A stretch of DNA of 64,000 bases from positions 2,211,001-2,275,000 of the forward strand of contig NZ_CP052859.1 in NCBI RefSeq assembly GCF_012935695.1, given 5' to 3'. The first letter of the stretch is position 1. Every line of letters starts with the position of its first letter. Under the pieces are notes generated by a model, which did not search any database, was not told the origin of the DNA, and saw nothing but the letters and a program-made list of their open reading frames with translations. Shown piece by piece: positions 17,598 through 25,952 of this stretch. Source of the stretch: Pseudomonas sp. ADAK18. GTDB lineage: Bacteria; Pseudomonadota; Gammaproteobacteria; Pseudomonadales; Pseudomonadaceae. A program made the translations under genes and the position numbers.

Positions 17598-18069
17598 GGG
17601 GATTCCTCTGTGGGACGTTCTTATTGTTTTCGTCACAGGGTTTTCAGGCCAAACGTTCGATGAACGGGGCAGGGCCTGGTGTGAGTATCGGCGCAGCGGG
17701 GGAGGATCGCTATCCTACAGATGCAGGATGTGGTGTGGCGGGGGGCTTCTGTTTACATATCCGTTGCTGCTATTGGTTCAGCCCTTACGGCCAGCCCTTT
17801 CAAGGTCTTTGAGAACGCAGCCGTACTTGGAAAGAGAACACTGACCTGTGGCGAGGGGGCTTGCCCCCGTTGGGCTGCGGAGCAGCCCTAAAACCTGCCA
17901 TCTCGGTCTATCTGAAGAAACTCAGCGATCCTATTGGGGCCGCTTCGCAGCCCAACGGGGGCAAGCCCCCTCGCCACAGGGTCAATGTGCACCTCTAGTG
18001 ACTGATTTTTCAAAAACCTTGAAAGGCATGGCTCTTACGGCCGTTACCGCAGCAACGGATAAGCCCCCA
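17598..18069. other. Intergenic region with a REPIN inside a longer inverted repeat
   Basis: No gene is seen. The region contains a family A REPIN (17845-17980). Around it is an imperfect 20-bp inverted repeat: CCTTTCAAGGTCTTTGAGAA (17796-17815) and TTTTCAAAAACCTTGAAAGG (18007-18026), 18 of 20 matching. The promoter of the LuxR-type gene must lie at the left end. Confidence 0.6.
17845..17980. repeat. REPIN-type paired inverted repeat, family A copy 2
   Basis: The arms CCTGTGGCGAGGGGGCTTG and CAAGCCCCCTCGCCACAGG flank a spacer containing ATCTCGGTCTATCTGAAGAA. The spacer is nearly the same in the copies at 36483 and 40201, so these three share recent ancestry. Confidence 0.92.
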
Positions 18070-18342
18070 TCAGCCATGCTGACAAGCATCCCCCAACCGC
18101 ACATAGTCCAACTCATGCCGCACACCATGACTGTCAACGTAGACCATATGCCCCTTGACCGGCCCGCACTCTTTCGATGACTCGCTGCTACCACGCACCA
18201 CCTTGGCAATGTCCAGGTCCTGGGAAGAGTCATCGGCGTCACTGGCCTGGACAGTAGCGCTGGCGTTGGCTGCAGGCACTTCTCCCTGGGCCATGGCAAG
18301 GGTGCTGAACACACTCAGCAGGGCAATGAGCAAGTAACGCAT
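18070..18342 (-). CDS. DUF2790 small periplasmic protein
   Basis: A 90-residue protein with a signal peptide (MRYLLIALLSVFSTLAMAQG). Its C-terminal domain has the pattern KECGPVKGHMVYVDSHG, then HELDYVRLGDAC. The two cysteines and the YVDxxGxxHxLDY motif mark the DUF2790 family, which is widespread in Pseudomonas and often multi-copy and metal- or stress-linked. The start is taken at ATG 18342; an ATG at 18360 would only lengthen the signal peptide. Function unknown. Confidence 0.85.
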   Translation of the reverse strand: MRYLLIALLSVFSTLAMAQGEVPAANASATVQASDADDSSQDLDIAKVVRGSSESSKECGPVKGHMVYVDSHGVRHELDYVRLGDACQHG

Positions 18343-18620
18343 GACAACCTCCATCACCACGCCTGTGGCGGTTTGACTGTGGTTGCCATTCTATAAAGCG
18401 GCCACCGAGAGGCTGAACGAGTGCGTGGCAATACTGTTTATCAGCCAAAACGATAAGCACGGTTTCTTATATCTGTTTTGTAGCTATCTCATACTTTTTA
18501 TTACTTCCAAAGCTGATCATCTCTGCTGCAAAGTCGCCCCTTCGACCCTGAGCTCGTTTTGAGCCAGCACTAATTAGACGATTTTTGAGACCGGTGAGAT
18601 GTCTCGTAAGGGAGCAAGGC
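18343..18620. other. Intergenic region between the DUF2790 and ECF sigma genes
   Basis: 278 bp with a markedly AT-rich centre (about 18455-18515). It must hold the divergent promoters of the two flanking genes. It lacks the CCCTATAAAAA element found before the three downstream target genes, which suggests the sigma gene is not autoregulated by that element. Confidence 0.5.
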
Positions 18621-19133
18621 ATGGGTGTTCAACAGCCCCCCAGTCACGTGTTGATTGGGCAAATGTTCCAAAAGGATTATCAGTGGTTGTGCGGTTCCGT
18701 CAGCCGTACGCTGGGCTGTCATCACAGTGCCCAGGACATCGCTTCGGAAACCTTCCTGCGGGTGTTGTCATTGCCGGACCCGACGGCCATTCGCGAGCCG
18801 CGGGCGTTGTTGACCACCATCGCCAGGCGCCTGGTGTACGAAGGCTGGCGCCGGCAGGACCTGGAGCGCGCCTACCTTGAAAGCCTGGCTCATGCGTCTG
18901 TGCCGGTGCATCCCTCGCCTGAGGAGCGGGCGCTGGTCATCGAAGCGTTATTGGCGGTAGACCGGTTGTTGGATGGCCTTTCAGCCAAAGCCAAGGCGGC
19001 GTTTCTCTACCATCAACTGGACGGTCTGACCTACAGCCAGATTGGCGAACGCTTGCAGGTGTCGACCAGTCGGGTACAGCAATACATGGCCGATGCGTTC
19101 AAGCGCTGTTACCAAGTGATGGCTCAGCCATGA
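18621..19133 (+). CDS. ECF-family RNA polymerase sigma factor (FecI type)
   Basis: A 170-residue sigma-70 family protein with region 2 (LIGQMFQKDYQWLCGSVSRT, then ASETFLRVLSL) and region 4 (LDGLTYSQIGERLQVSTSRV). The start is ATG 18621 with GGGAG upstream. The downstream anti-sigma gene overlaps it by ATGA, the classic iron-starvation sigma/FecR arrangement. Its likely targets are the receptor and ABC genes that follow. A two-part promoter-like element recurs three times there (see 20113, 23139 and 25877). Confidence 0.95.
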   Translation: MGVQQPPSHVLIGQMFQKDYQWLCGSVSRTLGCHHSAQDIASETFLRVLSLPDPTAIREPRALLTTIARRLVYEGWRRQDLERAYLESLAHASVPVHPSPEERALVIEALLAVDRLLDGLSAKAKAAFLYHQLDGLTYSQIGERLQVSTSRVQQYMADAFKRCYQVMAQP

Positions 19134-20074
19134 GGCTGTCGCGCCCTGATGCTGCGGTGGTGGATGAAGCGGCACTGTGGATGGCCTTGCTGCAGTCGGA
19201 GCACGTGACTGACCAGGAGCGCGAGGCGTTCGAGGCGTGGTGCGGGGCTGATATCCGGCATCAACAGGTCATCGATCAAATGAGCGGTGGCTTGAGGTTG
19301 TTGCGCACCAGCGCTTTGCACCGGGTGCCAAGCCAAAGCGTCTTGCACAGTGTGAATGCACCCTCGAGCCGACGGCGCTTTGTCGCTGGCAGTCTGGTGG
19401 TGGCGCTGGCGGCGGTGGTATTGGGACGCCGCGAGGGCTGGCGATGGTCTTCCGGTGAACTGTACACCGGCACTGGCGAGCGCAAGCAATTCACGTTGGA
19501 AGATGGCAGCCTCCTGACGCTGAACGCCCGCAGCCGCGTGACCAACCTGTTCGACGCCCACCAGCGGTTGTTGGAGTTACGCGCGGGGGAGTTATGGGTG
19601 GATGTGGCCAAGGACGCGGGCCGGCCCTTTGTGGTGCAGACCGATCATGGCCAGATCCGCGCCCTGGGCACGCAATTTCTGGTACAGCGCGGCGAAGATT
19701 CCACCCGTTTGGTGATGCTGCATTCGCGGGTCGAGGTGGTCACCCGCGAGGGTGCCCGGCAAGTGGTTGAGGCTGGCCAGAGCGTGCGCTTCGATGAGCA
19801 CACGATCCTTGCCGTGGAGCATACCAAAGGCGATGAAAGCGCCTGGACCCAGGGCCGCCTTGAAGTTCATGACCGTACCTTGGCCGAAGTGATCGACAGT
19901 CTGGGCAACTATCGCCGGGGGATCCTGCGCCTGAATCCACAGGTGGCCGGGCTGCGCCTGAGCGGTATTTACCCGTTGGACGACACGGATCGCACCTTGC
20001 TGTTGCTGCAGCATTCATTGCCGATCCGCGTGACGTACCACAGCGCGTACTGGGTCAGCATCGACCCGCGTTAA
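19130..20074 (+). CDS. FecR-family anti-sigma factor / signal transducer
   Basis: A 314-residue inner-membrane regulator. The N-terminal cytoplasmic DUF4880 domain (AALWMALLQSEHVTDQERE) binds the sigma factor. One membrane segment lies near residues 83-101 (FVAGSLVVALAAVVLG). The periplasmic FecR domain contains FTLEDGSLLTLNARSRV and a C-terminal STN-interacting tail. It is translated from ATG 19130, overlapping the sigma stop by 4 bp. It should receive a signal from the STN domain of the adjacent TonB receptor and release the ECF sigma factor. Confidence 0.95.
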   Translation: MRLSRPDAAVVDEAALWMALLQSEHVTDQEREAFEAWCGADIRHQQVIDQMSGGLRLLRTSALHRVPSQSVLHSVNAPSSRRRFVAGSLVVALAAVVLGRREGWRWSSGELYTGTGERKQFTLEDGSLLTLNARSRVTNLFDAHQRLLELRAGELWVDVAKDAGRPFVVQTDHGQIRALGTQFLVQRGEDSTRLVMLHSRVEVVTREGARQVVEAGQSVRFDEHTILAVEHTKGDESAWTQGRLEVHDRTLAEVIDSLGNYRRGILRLNPQVAGLRLSGIYPLDDTDRTLLLLQHSLPIRVTYHSAYWVSIDPR

Positions 20075-20112
20075 CCGGGTTATAACCCCATAACTTCTTG
20101 GCCTATCGGCCG

Positions 20113-20142
20113 CCCTATAAAAACCCGTAGGCCGCTGCTCAT
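20113..20142 (+). promoter_or_regulatory. Candidate ECF promoter, copy 1
   Basis: CCCTATAAAAA at 20113-20123, followed by GCTCAT ending at 20142. The same pair with the same spacing occurs before the other two transcription units of this import cluster. The element ends 34 bp before the receptor start. Confidence 0.65.
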
Positions 20143-20167
20143 TCCCTGTAGACGCACTTAACAGGGA
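20143..20167 (+). promoter_or_regulatory. Leader hairpin overlapping the ribosome-binding site of the first receptor
   Basis: TCCCTGT (20143-20149) and ACAGGGA (20161-20167) form a 7-bp stem with an 11-nt loop. The right arm overlaps the Shine-Dalgarno sequence (AGGGAGG) of the receptor gene at 20176, so the hairpin could limit translation. Confidence 0.5.
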
Positions 20168-20175
20168 GGCTCTCG

Positions 20176-23085
20176 ATGCACTCATTCAAACAACAACTAC
20201 CCCGGCTGACGCTGGCCGCAGTCCTGGCGATGGGGATTTGCCCGCCATTGGTCCTGGCCCAGGAGCCTGCCCAAAAAGTCTTCACCTTTGATATCGCCAG
20301 CGGCCCGCTGGACGAGGTGCTGCTGGATATCTCACGCCAGACCGGGGTGATGATTTCCTTCAGCCAACCCCTGGTGCAAGGCAAGCGCAGTGGGGCCATT
20401 CGCGGTGCGCTGGACAGTCAGCAGGCAGTGGACAAGGCGCTGCTGGGCAGTGGGCTGCAAGTGGATAACAGCGAACAGGGGCTGACAGTGCGCGCGGCCC
20501 CGATCAAGAGCAATGACAGCCCGCCCGTGCAGACAAGCGCCGACTACCGCATGGAAAAAGTTACGGTGACCGGCTCGCGCATAGCCCGCGCACAATCCGA
20601 CGGCGCCACCCCGGTGAACGTGATCACCCACCAAGAAATGGAAGCCAAGGGCTATCGCAACGTCTACGACGCACTGGCCAGCCAGACCCAAAACACCGGC
20701 ATGAGCCAGGGCGAAGACTACGGCAACACCTGGCAACCCGCCGCCAGCGCGCTGAACTTGCGGGGCTTGGGGCCCAACCACACGTTGGTGTTGATCAATG
20801 GCCGGCGCGTGGCCGATTACCCGACGCCCTATGACGGCAAGGTCAACTTCACCAACCTGGCGAATATCCCGTCAGCGATCATCGATCGCATCGAGATTCT
20901 CAGCAGCGGGGCGTCAGCGGTCTACGGCTCGGACGCGATTGCCGGGGTGGTCAACATCATCCTTAAGAACAAGATCAGCGGCATCGACGTCAATCTCAAA
21001 GGCGGTACCACGGAGCGGGGCGGCGGTGACAATCAGCGCCTGCAACTCAGCGGTGGCGGCAGTTGGGGGGATTTTGACGGGTTGTTTGGCCTGGAGTTGA
21101 CTCAACGTGACCCGATCTGGGCCAGCGATCGCGGGTTCATGAACGGCGGCGCGCCCTTGGCTGACGTGGGCTATCGTCGAGACCTGAGCAGCGGCCAGTA
21201 CCTGGGGCCCGGATGCGGCGGTTATCAAGGCGTATTCGGCAATAAGCTGGTCAATGGCGGTGGCCGCTGCCGTACTGACCAAACCTACAACGACTACTGG
21301 ACGATCCAGACGCAAAAGGAAAACTACGATGGCTACACCCGCGGCACCTGGCATTTCAGCGACAGCGGCCAGGTGTTCGCCGACCTGATGTACGGCCTGG
21401 ACCATATCCAGAACAACACCCGCGGCCCGACGTTTACCTCGCCGGACTTTATCAATCAGAACACCGGCAAGCTGGAGCGTTGGTACCGGCGTTTTGGCGA
21501 AGAAGAAATCGGCGGGCGTAGCACCAACAACAGTAAATGGACCGACACTTCATGGACCGGCACCCTCGGCCTGTCGGACAAGATCGCCGACAGCAGTTGG
21601 AGCTACGAGTTGGCCGCCAACCGCTCGGTGTACCGCAGCGTACGTACGACCCGTTACACGCCGCAGTCGAGCATTCGTGACTTTTACCTGGGGCCGCAAG
21701 TGGGCGAGCAGGATGGCCACCCGGTGTTCGCCCCGGACGCCACGCGCCTGGACCGCGCCTTGACCCCTGAAGAGTGGCAGCAGTTTCGGACCAACCAGAC
21801 CCAGACCAGCCGTTCGGTATCGCAAAACTACACGGCGTCCCTCAATGGTGAACTGTTCGACCTGCCCGCAGGACCTGTTGGGTTTGCCGGGGTACTGGAG
21901 TCGGGCAAACAGGAATACCGCGTAGACCCGGACGGCGGCCTCAATGACGGCGAGTTCTATGGCCTTGCCCCGGCGCAAAGTTCAGGCGGCTCGCGCAAGC
22001 GTTACGCCGCGGGCGGTGAGTTCAGTATTCCGGTCACCGACACCTTGCTGGCAACCACCGCCGGGCGTTGGGACCAATACAAATTCAGCGGCCGTACCGA
22101 ACAACAGACCACCTATAACCTGGGCCTGGAATGGCGCCCGGTGAACAGCCTGTTGGTGCGCGGCAGCTATGGCACCAGCTTCCGCGCGCCGGACCTCAAC
22201 TACATCTACCAGTCCGACAGCAACGGCTACTACCCGTCGCAAATTGACTACTACGGTTGCAGCAAGGGCGTGGACGGCGCCTGTGACAAGGGCATCGTCA
22301 ACTACACCCAGAGTGGTAGCAGCGACCTCAAGTCCGAACGCGGCAAATCCTGGACCTATGGCTTCGTGTGGTCGCCCTCGCGCAATTTTGACTTCTCCGC
22401 CGATTACTGGCGCGTACAGATCGACGACTTGCTGACCAACGTCGACGAAAACCGCCTGCTGCAAGATGAAAACGCCTGCCGCAGCGGCCAGCAGGACATC
22501 AACTCGGCCAGTTGCCAGGCAACGCTTGCACGCATTGACCGTAATCCGGGGAACGCAGTGGTGGACCCCAACAAGTTGCAGCGGGTGAAGGTCAATGCGA
22601 TCAACGCGGCCAGCCAGCGGGTCAGCGGGTTGGACTTCAAGAGCAATATTCGCTGGGGCGCGGGGCGTTACGGCGCCTTCAATGCAGGGTTGGGCTACAC
22701 GCTGGTGCTGTCCAGTTTCTACAAGGAGTCGGACGACGCGCCGACCCAGGACTGGCGCAGTTCGCGGACTGTTTTCGACTGGCGCAGCAAGGTCAACGCC
22801 AGCTTGACCTGGGACTACGAGAAGACCACTGCGACGCTGACCGGTATCCGTTATGGCAGCGTGACCAATGCGGCGGGCGATGGGCGTTTGTCGCCGTGGA
22901 CGGTGTTTAACGCCAGTGCGCGTTATCAGCTCAGTGACCGGGCAAGCGTGGGGTTGACGGTGAATAACCTGTTGAATCAGATCAAGCATGATGATTCGGC
23001 GGGGTGGCCAAATTATCCGACCGGTAACTATGACCCGTATGGGCGGCAGTGGTGGTTGGATGTGAGTTATCACTTTGGGGGGTGA
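20176..23085 (+). CDS. TonB-dependent transducer receptor with STN domain
   Basis: A 969-residue outer-membrane receptor. It has a signal peptide (to about residue 28), a periplasmic STN signalling domain (FDIASGPLDEVLLDISRQTG to about residue 110), a TonB-box-like segment (MEKVTVTGSRI), a plug domain (LRGLGPNHTLVLINGRRVAD; ASAVYGSDAIAGVVNII) and a 22-strand barrel ending in WWLDVSYHFGG. The STN domain marks it as the signal-giving receptor for the upstream FecR/ECF pair. The receptor subfamily (LRGLG plug, long loops) is not a classic siderophore type. With the peptide-type ABC importer downstream, a peptide or peptide-conjugated ligand is plausible. Confidence 0.93.
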   Translation: MHSFKQQLPRLTLAAVLAMGICPPLVLAQEPAQKVFTFDIASGPLDEVLLDISRQTGVMISFSQPLVQGKRSGAIRGALDSQQAVDKALLGSGLQVDNSEQGLTVRAAPIKSNDSPPVQTSADYRMEKVTVTGSRIARAQSDGATPVNVITHQEMEAKGYRNVYDALASQTQNTGMSQGEDYGNTWQPAASALNLRGLGPNHTLVLINGRRVADYPTPYDGKVNFTNLANIPSAIIDRIEILSSGASAVYGSDAIAGVVNIILKNKISGIDVNLKGGTTERGGGDNQRLQLSGGGSWGDFDGLFGLELTQRDPIWASDRGFMNGGAPLADVGYRRDLSSGQYLGPGCGGYQGVFGNKLVNGGGRCRTDQTYNDYWTIQTQKENYDGYTRGTWHFSDSGQVFADLMYGLDHIQNNTRGPTFTSPDFINQNTGKLERWYRRFGEEEIGGRSTNNSKWTDTSWTGTLGLSDKIADSSWSYELAANRSVYRSVRTTRYTPQSSIRDFYLGPQVGEQDGHPVFAPDATRLDRALTPEEWQQFRTNQTQTSRSVSQNYTASLNGELFDLPAGPVGFAGVLESGKQEYRVDPDGGLNDGEFYGLAPAQSSGGSRKRYAAGGEFSIPVTDTLLATTAGRWDQYKFSGRTEQQTTYNLGLEWRPVNSLLVRGSYGTSFRAPDLNYIYQSDSNGYYPSQIDYYGCSKGVDGACDKGIVNYTQSGSSDLKSERGKSWTYGFVWSPSRNFDFSADYWRVQIDDLLTNVDENRLLQDENACRSGQQDINSASCQATLARIDRNPGNAVVDPNKLQRVKVNAINAASQRVSGLDFKSNIRWGAGRYGAFNAGLGYTLVLSSFYKESDDAPTQDWRSSRTVFDWRSKVNASLTWDYEKTTATLTGIRYGSVTNAAGDGRLSPWTVFNASARYQLSDRASVGLTVNNLLNQIKHDDSAGWPNYPTGNYDPYGRQWWLDVSYHFGG

Positions 23086-23138
23086 GGGGGCAGTCTCAAG
23101 CAAACACATAAGCTAAGCACCCAACGGTCTAATCCCCA

Positions 23139-23168
23139 CCCTATAAAAACCCCACCCCCAACGCACAT
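23139..23168 (+). promoter_or_regulatory. Candidate ECF promoter, copy 2
   Basis: CCCTATAAAAA at 23139-23149 and GCACAT ending at 23168, with the same spacing as copies 1 and 3. The element ends 32 bp before the second receptor start. It lies in the 114-bp gap between the two receptor genes, so the second receptor can be transcribed on its own. Confidence 0.65.
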
Positions 23169-23195
23169 CCCTGCATAACCACACCGCAGGGATGT
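23165..23195 (+). promoter_or_regulatory. Leader hairpin before the second receptor
   Basis: ACATCCCTGC (23165-23174) and GCAGGGATGT (23186-23195) form a perfect 10-bp stem with an 11-nt loop. The right arm contains the AGGG that would serve as the ribosome-binding site for ATG 23200. Confidence 0.55.
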
Positions 23196-23199
23196 CGCG

Positions 23200-25848
23200 A
23201 TGACACGATTCAGACCACTTGAAGCACCACTGGGCATGGCCTTGTTGCTGGCCATCAACGCCATGCCTGCGTTGGCCGACGAGGCCTCCGGCACCGAGCC
23301 CCAACTACAACGAGTAGAAGTCACCGGTACTGCCATCCGCCGCGCCGATGCCGAAACGGCTGTCCCCGTGACCATTCTGCGCGTCGAGCAACTGCGCGAG
23401 CAGGGCGTCACCACCACCGAAGAGTTGATCAACCGCATTTCCGCCAACCAGTCCTCGGTTGGCTCAGGGCGCTCCGTGGGTTCCAGCAGCGGTGGCGCAT
23501 CGTTTGCTGACCTGCGGGGGATCGGCGCGAACAAGACCCTGGTGCTGCTCAATGGCAGGCGTCTGGGCAACAACGCCGTCAGCAATTCCAACGGCTCCGG
23601 GGTGGACCTGAACACCATTCCATTCGCCGCGATTGATCGCGTAGAAGTCCTGCGTGACGGCGCCTCGGCGCTGTACGGCACCGACGCCATCGGCGGGGTG
23701 ATCAACTTCATCACCAAGAAAAGCGTGACCGGCGGCCAGCTCTCCACCGGTTACGACACGCCTACTCACAGCGGTGGCGGTGACAGCCATAACTTCAGTG
23801 GCAGCTATGGCTTCGGCGACCTGGAAGATGACCGCTTCAACGTGTTCGGCGTGGTCAGCTACGACAAACAGACCCGCCTGGCCGCCAAGGATCGCGACTA
23901 CACCTATAACTACCAGCCCAGCCGCGGCCTGGATTACACCTCGGGCACTGCTGCGCCGGCCAACTGGAGCCAGGGCAGCAACGCCACCAACCCATTGGCG
24001 GGTTCGGGCTGCAACTCACCGGGCCTGTTATCGCGCAACGGCATCTGCCGCCAGAGCCTGTGGAGCTACTTGGACCTGGTGCCGGAAACCGAAAAGACCT
24101 CGGCCTTTGCCAAAGCCACCGGCAAACTCGCTGATGATCACAACGTTAGCCTTGAGTATTTCTGGGCCCGCAACGAAAACCGCACGCAAATCGGCCCGGG
24201 CACGCTGATGGGCAATCAGGTCAACCCCGGCACGCCGTACTACCCCGGCAATGGCATCACCCCGGGACCCAGCGGTTTTGCCCTGGACCCGACACAACCG
24301 GTGGATGTGAACTGGCGCGAAACCGACGTCGGGGCACGCAAGCATGAAGACGACAACGTCAGCCAGCGCCTGTTGCTGAGTTTCGATGGCACCGCCGCCG
24401 GTTGGGACTACAACGTCGGCGCCTCGTATAACCAGAACAAAGTGGTGCAAACCATCCTCGACGGCTATGTGAACGACCAGTCCATCAGCCAGGGCATTGC
24501 CAACGGCGTGATCAACCCGTTCGGCCCGCAGACCGAAGCGGGCAGGGCGCTACTGGCATCCAGCCGTGTTGACGGTGACTACGCAACGGCCGTGGGCCGG
24601 GTCAAAGCCATCGACGGACGCGTCAGCCGGGAAATCGGCGACTGGTTTGGCGCAGGCCCATCGGCCTTGGCGCTCGGTGGTGAATACCGTAAGGAAGACT
24701 TCCACCAGGACTTCGCCCAGTTTGTCGAAACTGTACAAAGCCTGGGTGTGGACCCGAATGGCGCGGTGCACGGCGATCGCAGCGTCTCGGCGCAATACGC
24801 CGAGGTCAATGTGCCGGTACTCGACAGCTTGGAGTTGTCCGCCGCCATACGCCATGACAAGTACAGCGACTTTGGCAACACCACCAACCCGAAATACTCG
24901 TTCCGCTTCCAGCCGTTCAAAGAGCTGGTAGTGCGCGGGGCCTACAGCGAAGGTTTCCGCGCACCGTCACTGTATGAGTTGTACAACCCGACCTACACCA
25001 GCTACACCGTGGCCAATCACAACGACCCACGGCTGTGCCCCGGCGGTAACCCGGCCAATGGCGGGATCGCTAACCGAGACTGCGCCCAGCAGTTCCGCCG
25101 GCAAAGCGGCGGCAACGGCAGCCTGAGCCCGGAAACCGCGCGTAACGTCACCTTCGGCTTCGTCTATCAACCCATCGAGCGCCTGACCGCCGGGCTGGAC
25201 TTCTGGTGGATCACCATCGCCAACCAGATCGCCGAGTTTCCTGAATCATCGGTATTCGAAGACCCGGACCAGTACTCCGCACGCCTGATTCGCAAGGCCG
25301 ATGGTTCGATCGACCACATCGTCACCGGCCTTGCCAACCTGGGCAAAACCAAGACCAACGGCGTCGATGTCAATTTCGACTACCGCTTCCCGAGTACCAC
25401 CATCGGTGATTTCGGCCTCGGCCTGCAGGGCACCTACGTCAACCAATACAAATATCAGCAAGAGCTCAAGGGCGAGTACATCGACAAGCTCGGTGATTTT
25501 CGCGGCGGTGAGTTCTCTACGGCGGGCGCCGTGGCGCGCTGGCGGCATAGCCTGACCGGCACCTGGAACTACGGCCCGTTGGGCGCGAGCCTGACCAACC
25601 GCTTCACCAGCGGTTACCACGACTCTGATCGTGACACCCACGACTCCGTCGGCTCCTACAACGTCTGGGACCTGGCCGGCACCTACACCTGGCGCAAGAC
25701 CCTGGCCGTCACCCTCGGCGTGAAGAACCTGTTTGACCGCGAGCCACCGTTCAGCAACCAGACCTACACCTTCCAGAGCGGCTACGACCCGAAATACGCC
25801 GACCCGTTCGGACGGATTCTCTATACCCGGCTCAGCTACAACTTCTGA
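23200..25848 (+). CDS. TonB-dependent receptor without STN domain
   Basis: An 882-residue outer-membrane receptor. It has a signal peptide ending near NAMPALADE, a TonB-box-like QRVEVTGTAIR, a plug with LRGIGANKTLVLLNGRRLG and ASALYGTDAIGGVINFITKK, and a barrel ending in GRILYTRLSYNF with a terminal Phe. It has no STN domain, so it should transport but not signal. It is a paralogue of the receptor just upstream (same plug motifs), and the two may take up related ligands. The barrel is close to the TonB receptors associated with peptide uptake, though the ligand is unknown. Confidence 0.93.
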   Translation: MTRFRPLEAPLGMALLLAINAMPALADEASGTEPQLQRVEVTGTAIRRADAETAVPVTILRVEQLREQGVTTTEELINRISANQSSVGSGRSVGSSSGGASFADLRGIGANKTLVLLNGRRLGNNAVSNSNGSGVDLNTIPFAAIDRVEVLRDGASALYGTDAIGGVINFITKKSVTGGQLSTGYDTPTHSGGGDSHNFSGSYGFGDLEDDRFNVFGVVSYDKQTRLAAKDRDYTYNYQPSRGLDYTSGTAAPANWSQGSNATNPLAGSGCNSPGLLSRNGICRQSLWSYLDLVPETEKTSAFAKATGKLADDHNVSLEYFWARNENRTQIGPGTLMGNQVNPGTPYYPGNGITPGPSGFALDPTQPVDVNWRETDVGARKHEDDNVSQRLLLSFDGTAAGWDYNVGASYNQNKVVQTILDGYVNDQSISQGIANGVINPFGPQTEAGRALLASSRVDGDYATAVGRVKAIDGRVSREIGDWFGAGPSALALGGEYRKEDFHQDFAQFVETVQSLGVDPNGAVHGDRSVSAQYAEVNVPVLDSLELSAAIRHDKYSDFGNTTNPKYSFRFQPFKELVVRGAYSEGFRAPSLYELYNPTYTSYTVANHNDPRLCPGGNPANGGIANRDCAQQFRRQSGGNGSLSPETARNVTFGFVYQPIERLTAGLDFWWITIANQIAEFPESSVFEDPDQYSARLIRKADGSIDHIVTGLANLGKTKTNGVDVNFDYRFPSTTIGDFGLGLQGTYVNQYKYQQELKGEYIDKLGDFRGGEFSTAGAVARWRHSLTGTWNYGPLGASLTNRFTSGYHDSDRDTHDSVGSYNVWDLAGTYTWRKTLAVTLGVKNLFDREPPFSNQTYTFQSGYDPKYADPFGRILYTRLSYNF

Positions 25849-25876
25849 TTTTAAGAAGCAATGGATCTAAGACCTG

Positions 25877-25906
25877 CCCTATAAAAAACGCCGACCCGCT
25901 GCACAT
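25877..25906 (+). promoter_or_regulatory. Candidate ECF promoter, copy 3
   Basis: CCCTATAAAAA at 25877-25887 and GCACAT ending at 25906, with the same spacing as the other two copies. It precedes the five-component ABC importer operon. Confidence 0.65.
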
Positions 25907-25931
25907 ATCCAATAAGTGCAGCGGGTCGGCG
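25889..25931 (+). promoter_or_regulatory. Strong 16-bp hairpin before the ABC operon
   Basis: CGCCGACCCGCTGCAC (25889-25904) and GTGCAGCGGGTCGGCG (25916-25931) pair perfectly with an 11-nt loop. There is no T tract, so it is not a standard terminator. It overlaps the -10-like part of the candidate promoter. It could be a binding palindrome, an attenuator or an mRNA-stabilising 5' structure. Confidence 0.6.
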
Positions 25932-25952
25932 CCTTGCATGAGGATCAACCCG

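Noticed and set aside
25889..25931. Rho-independent terminator after the second receptor
   Set aside because: The 16-bp stem is strong, but no T tract follows on either strand and it overlaps a conserved promoter-like element, so it is listed as regulatory.
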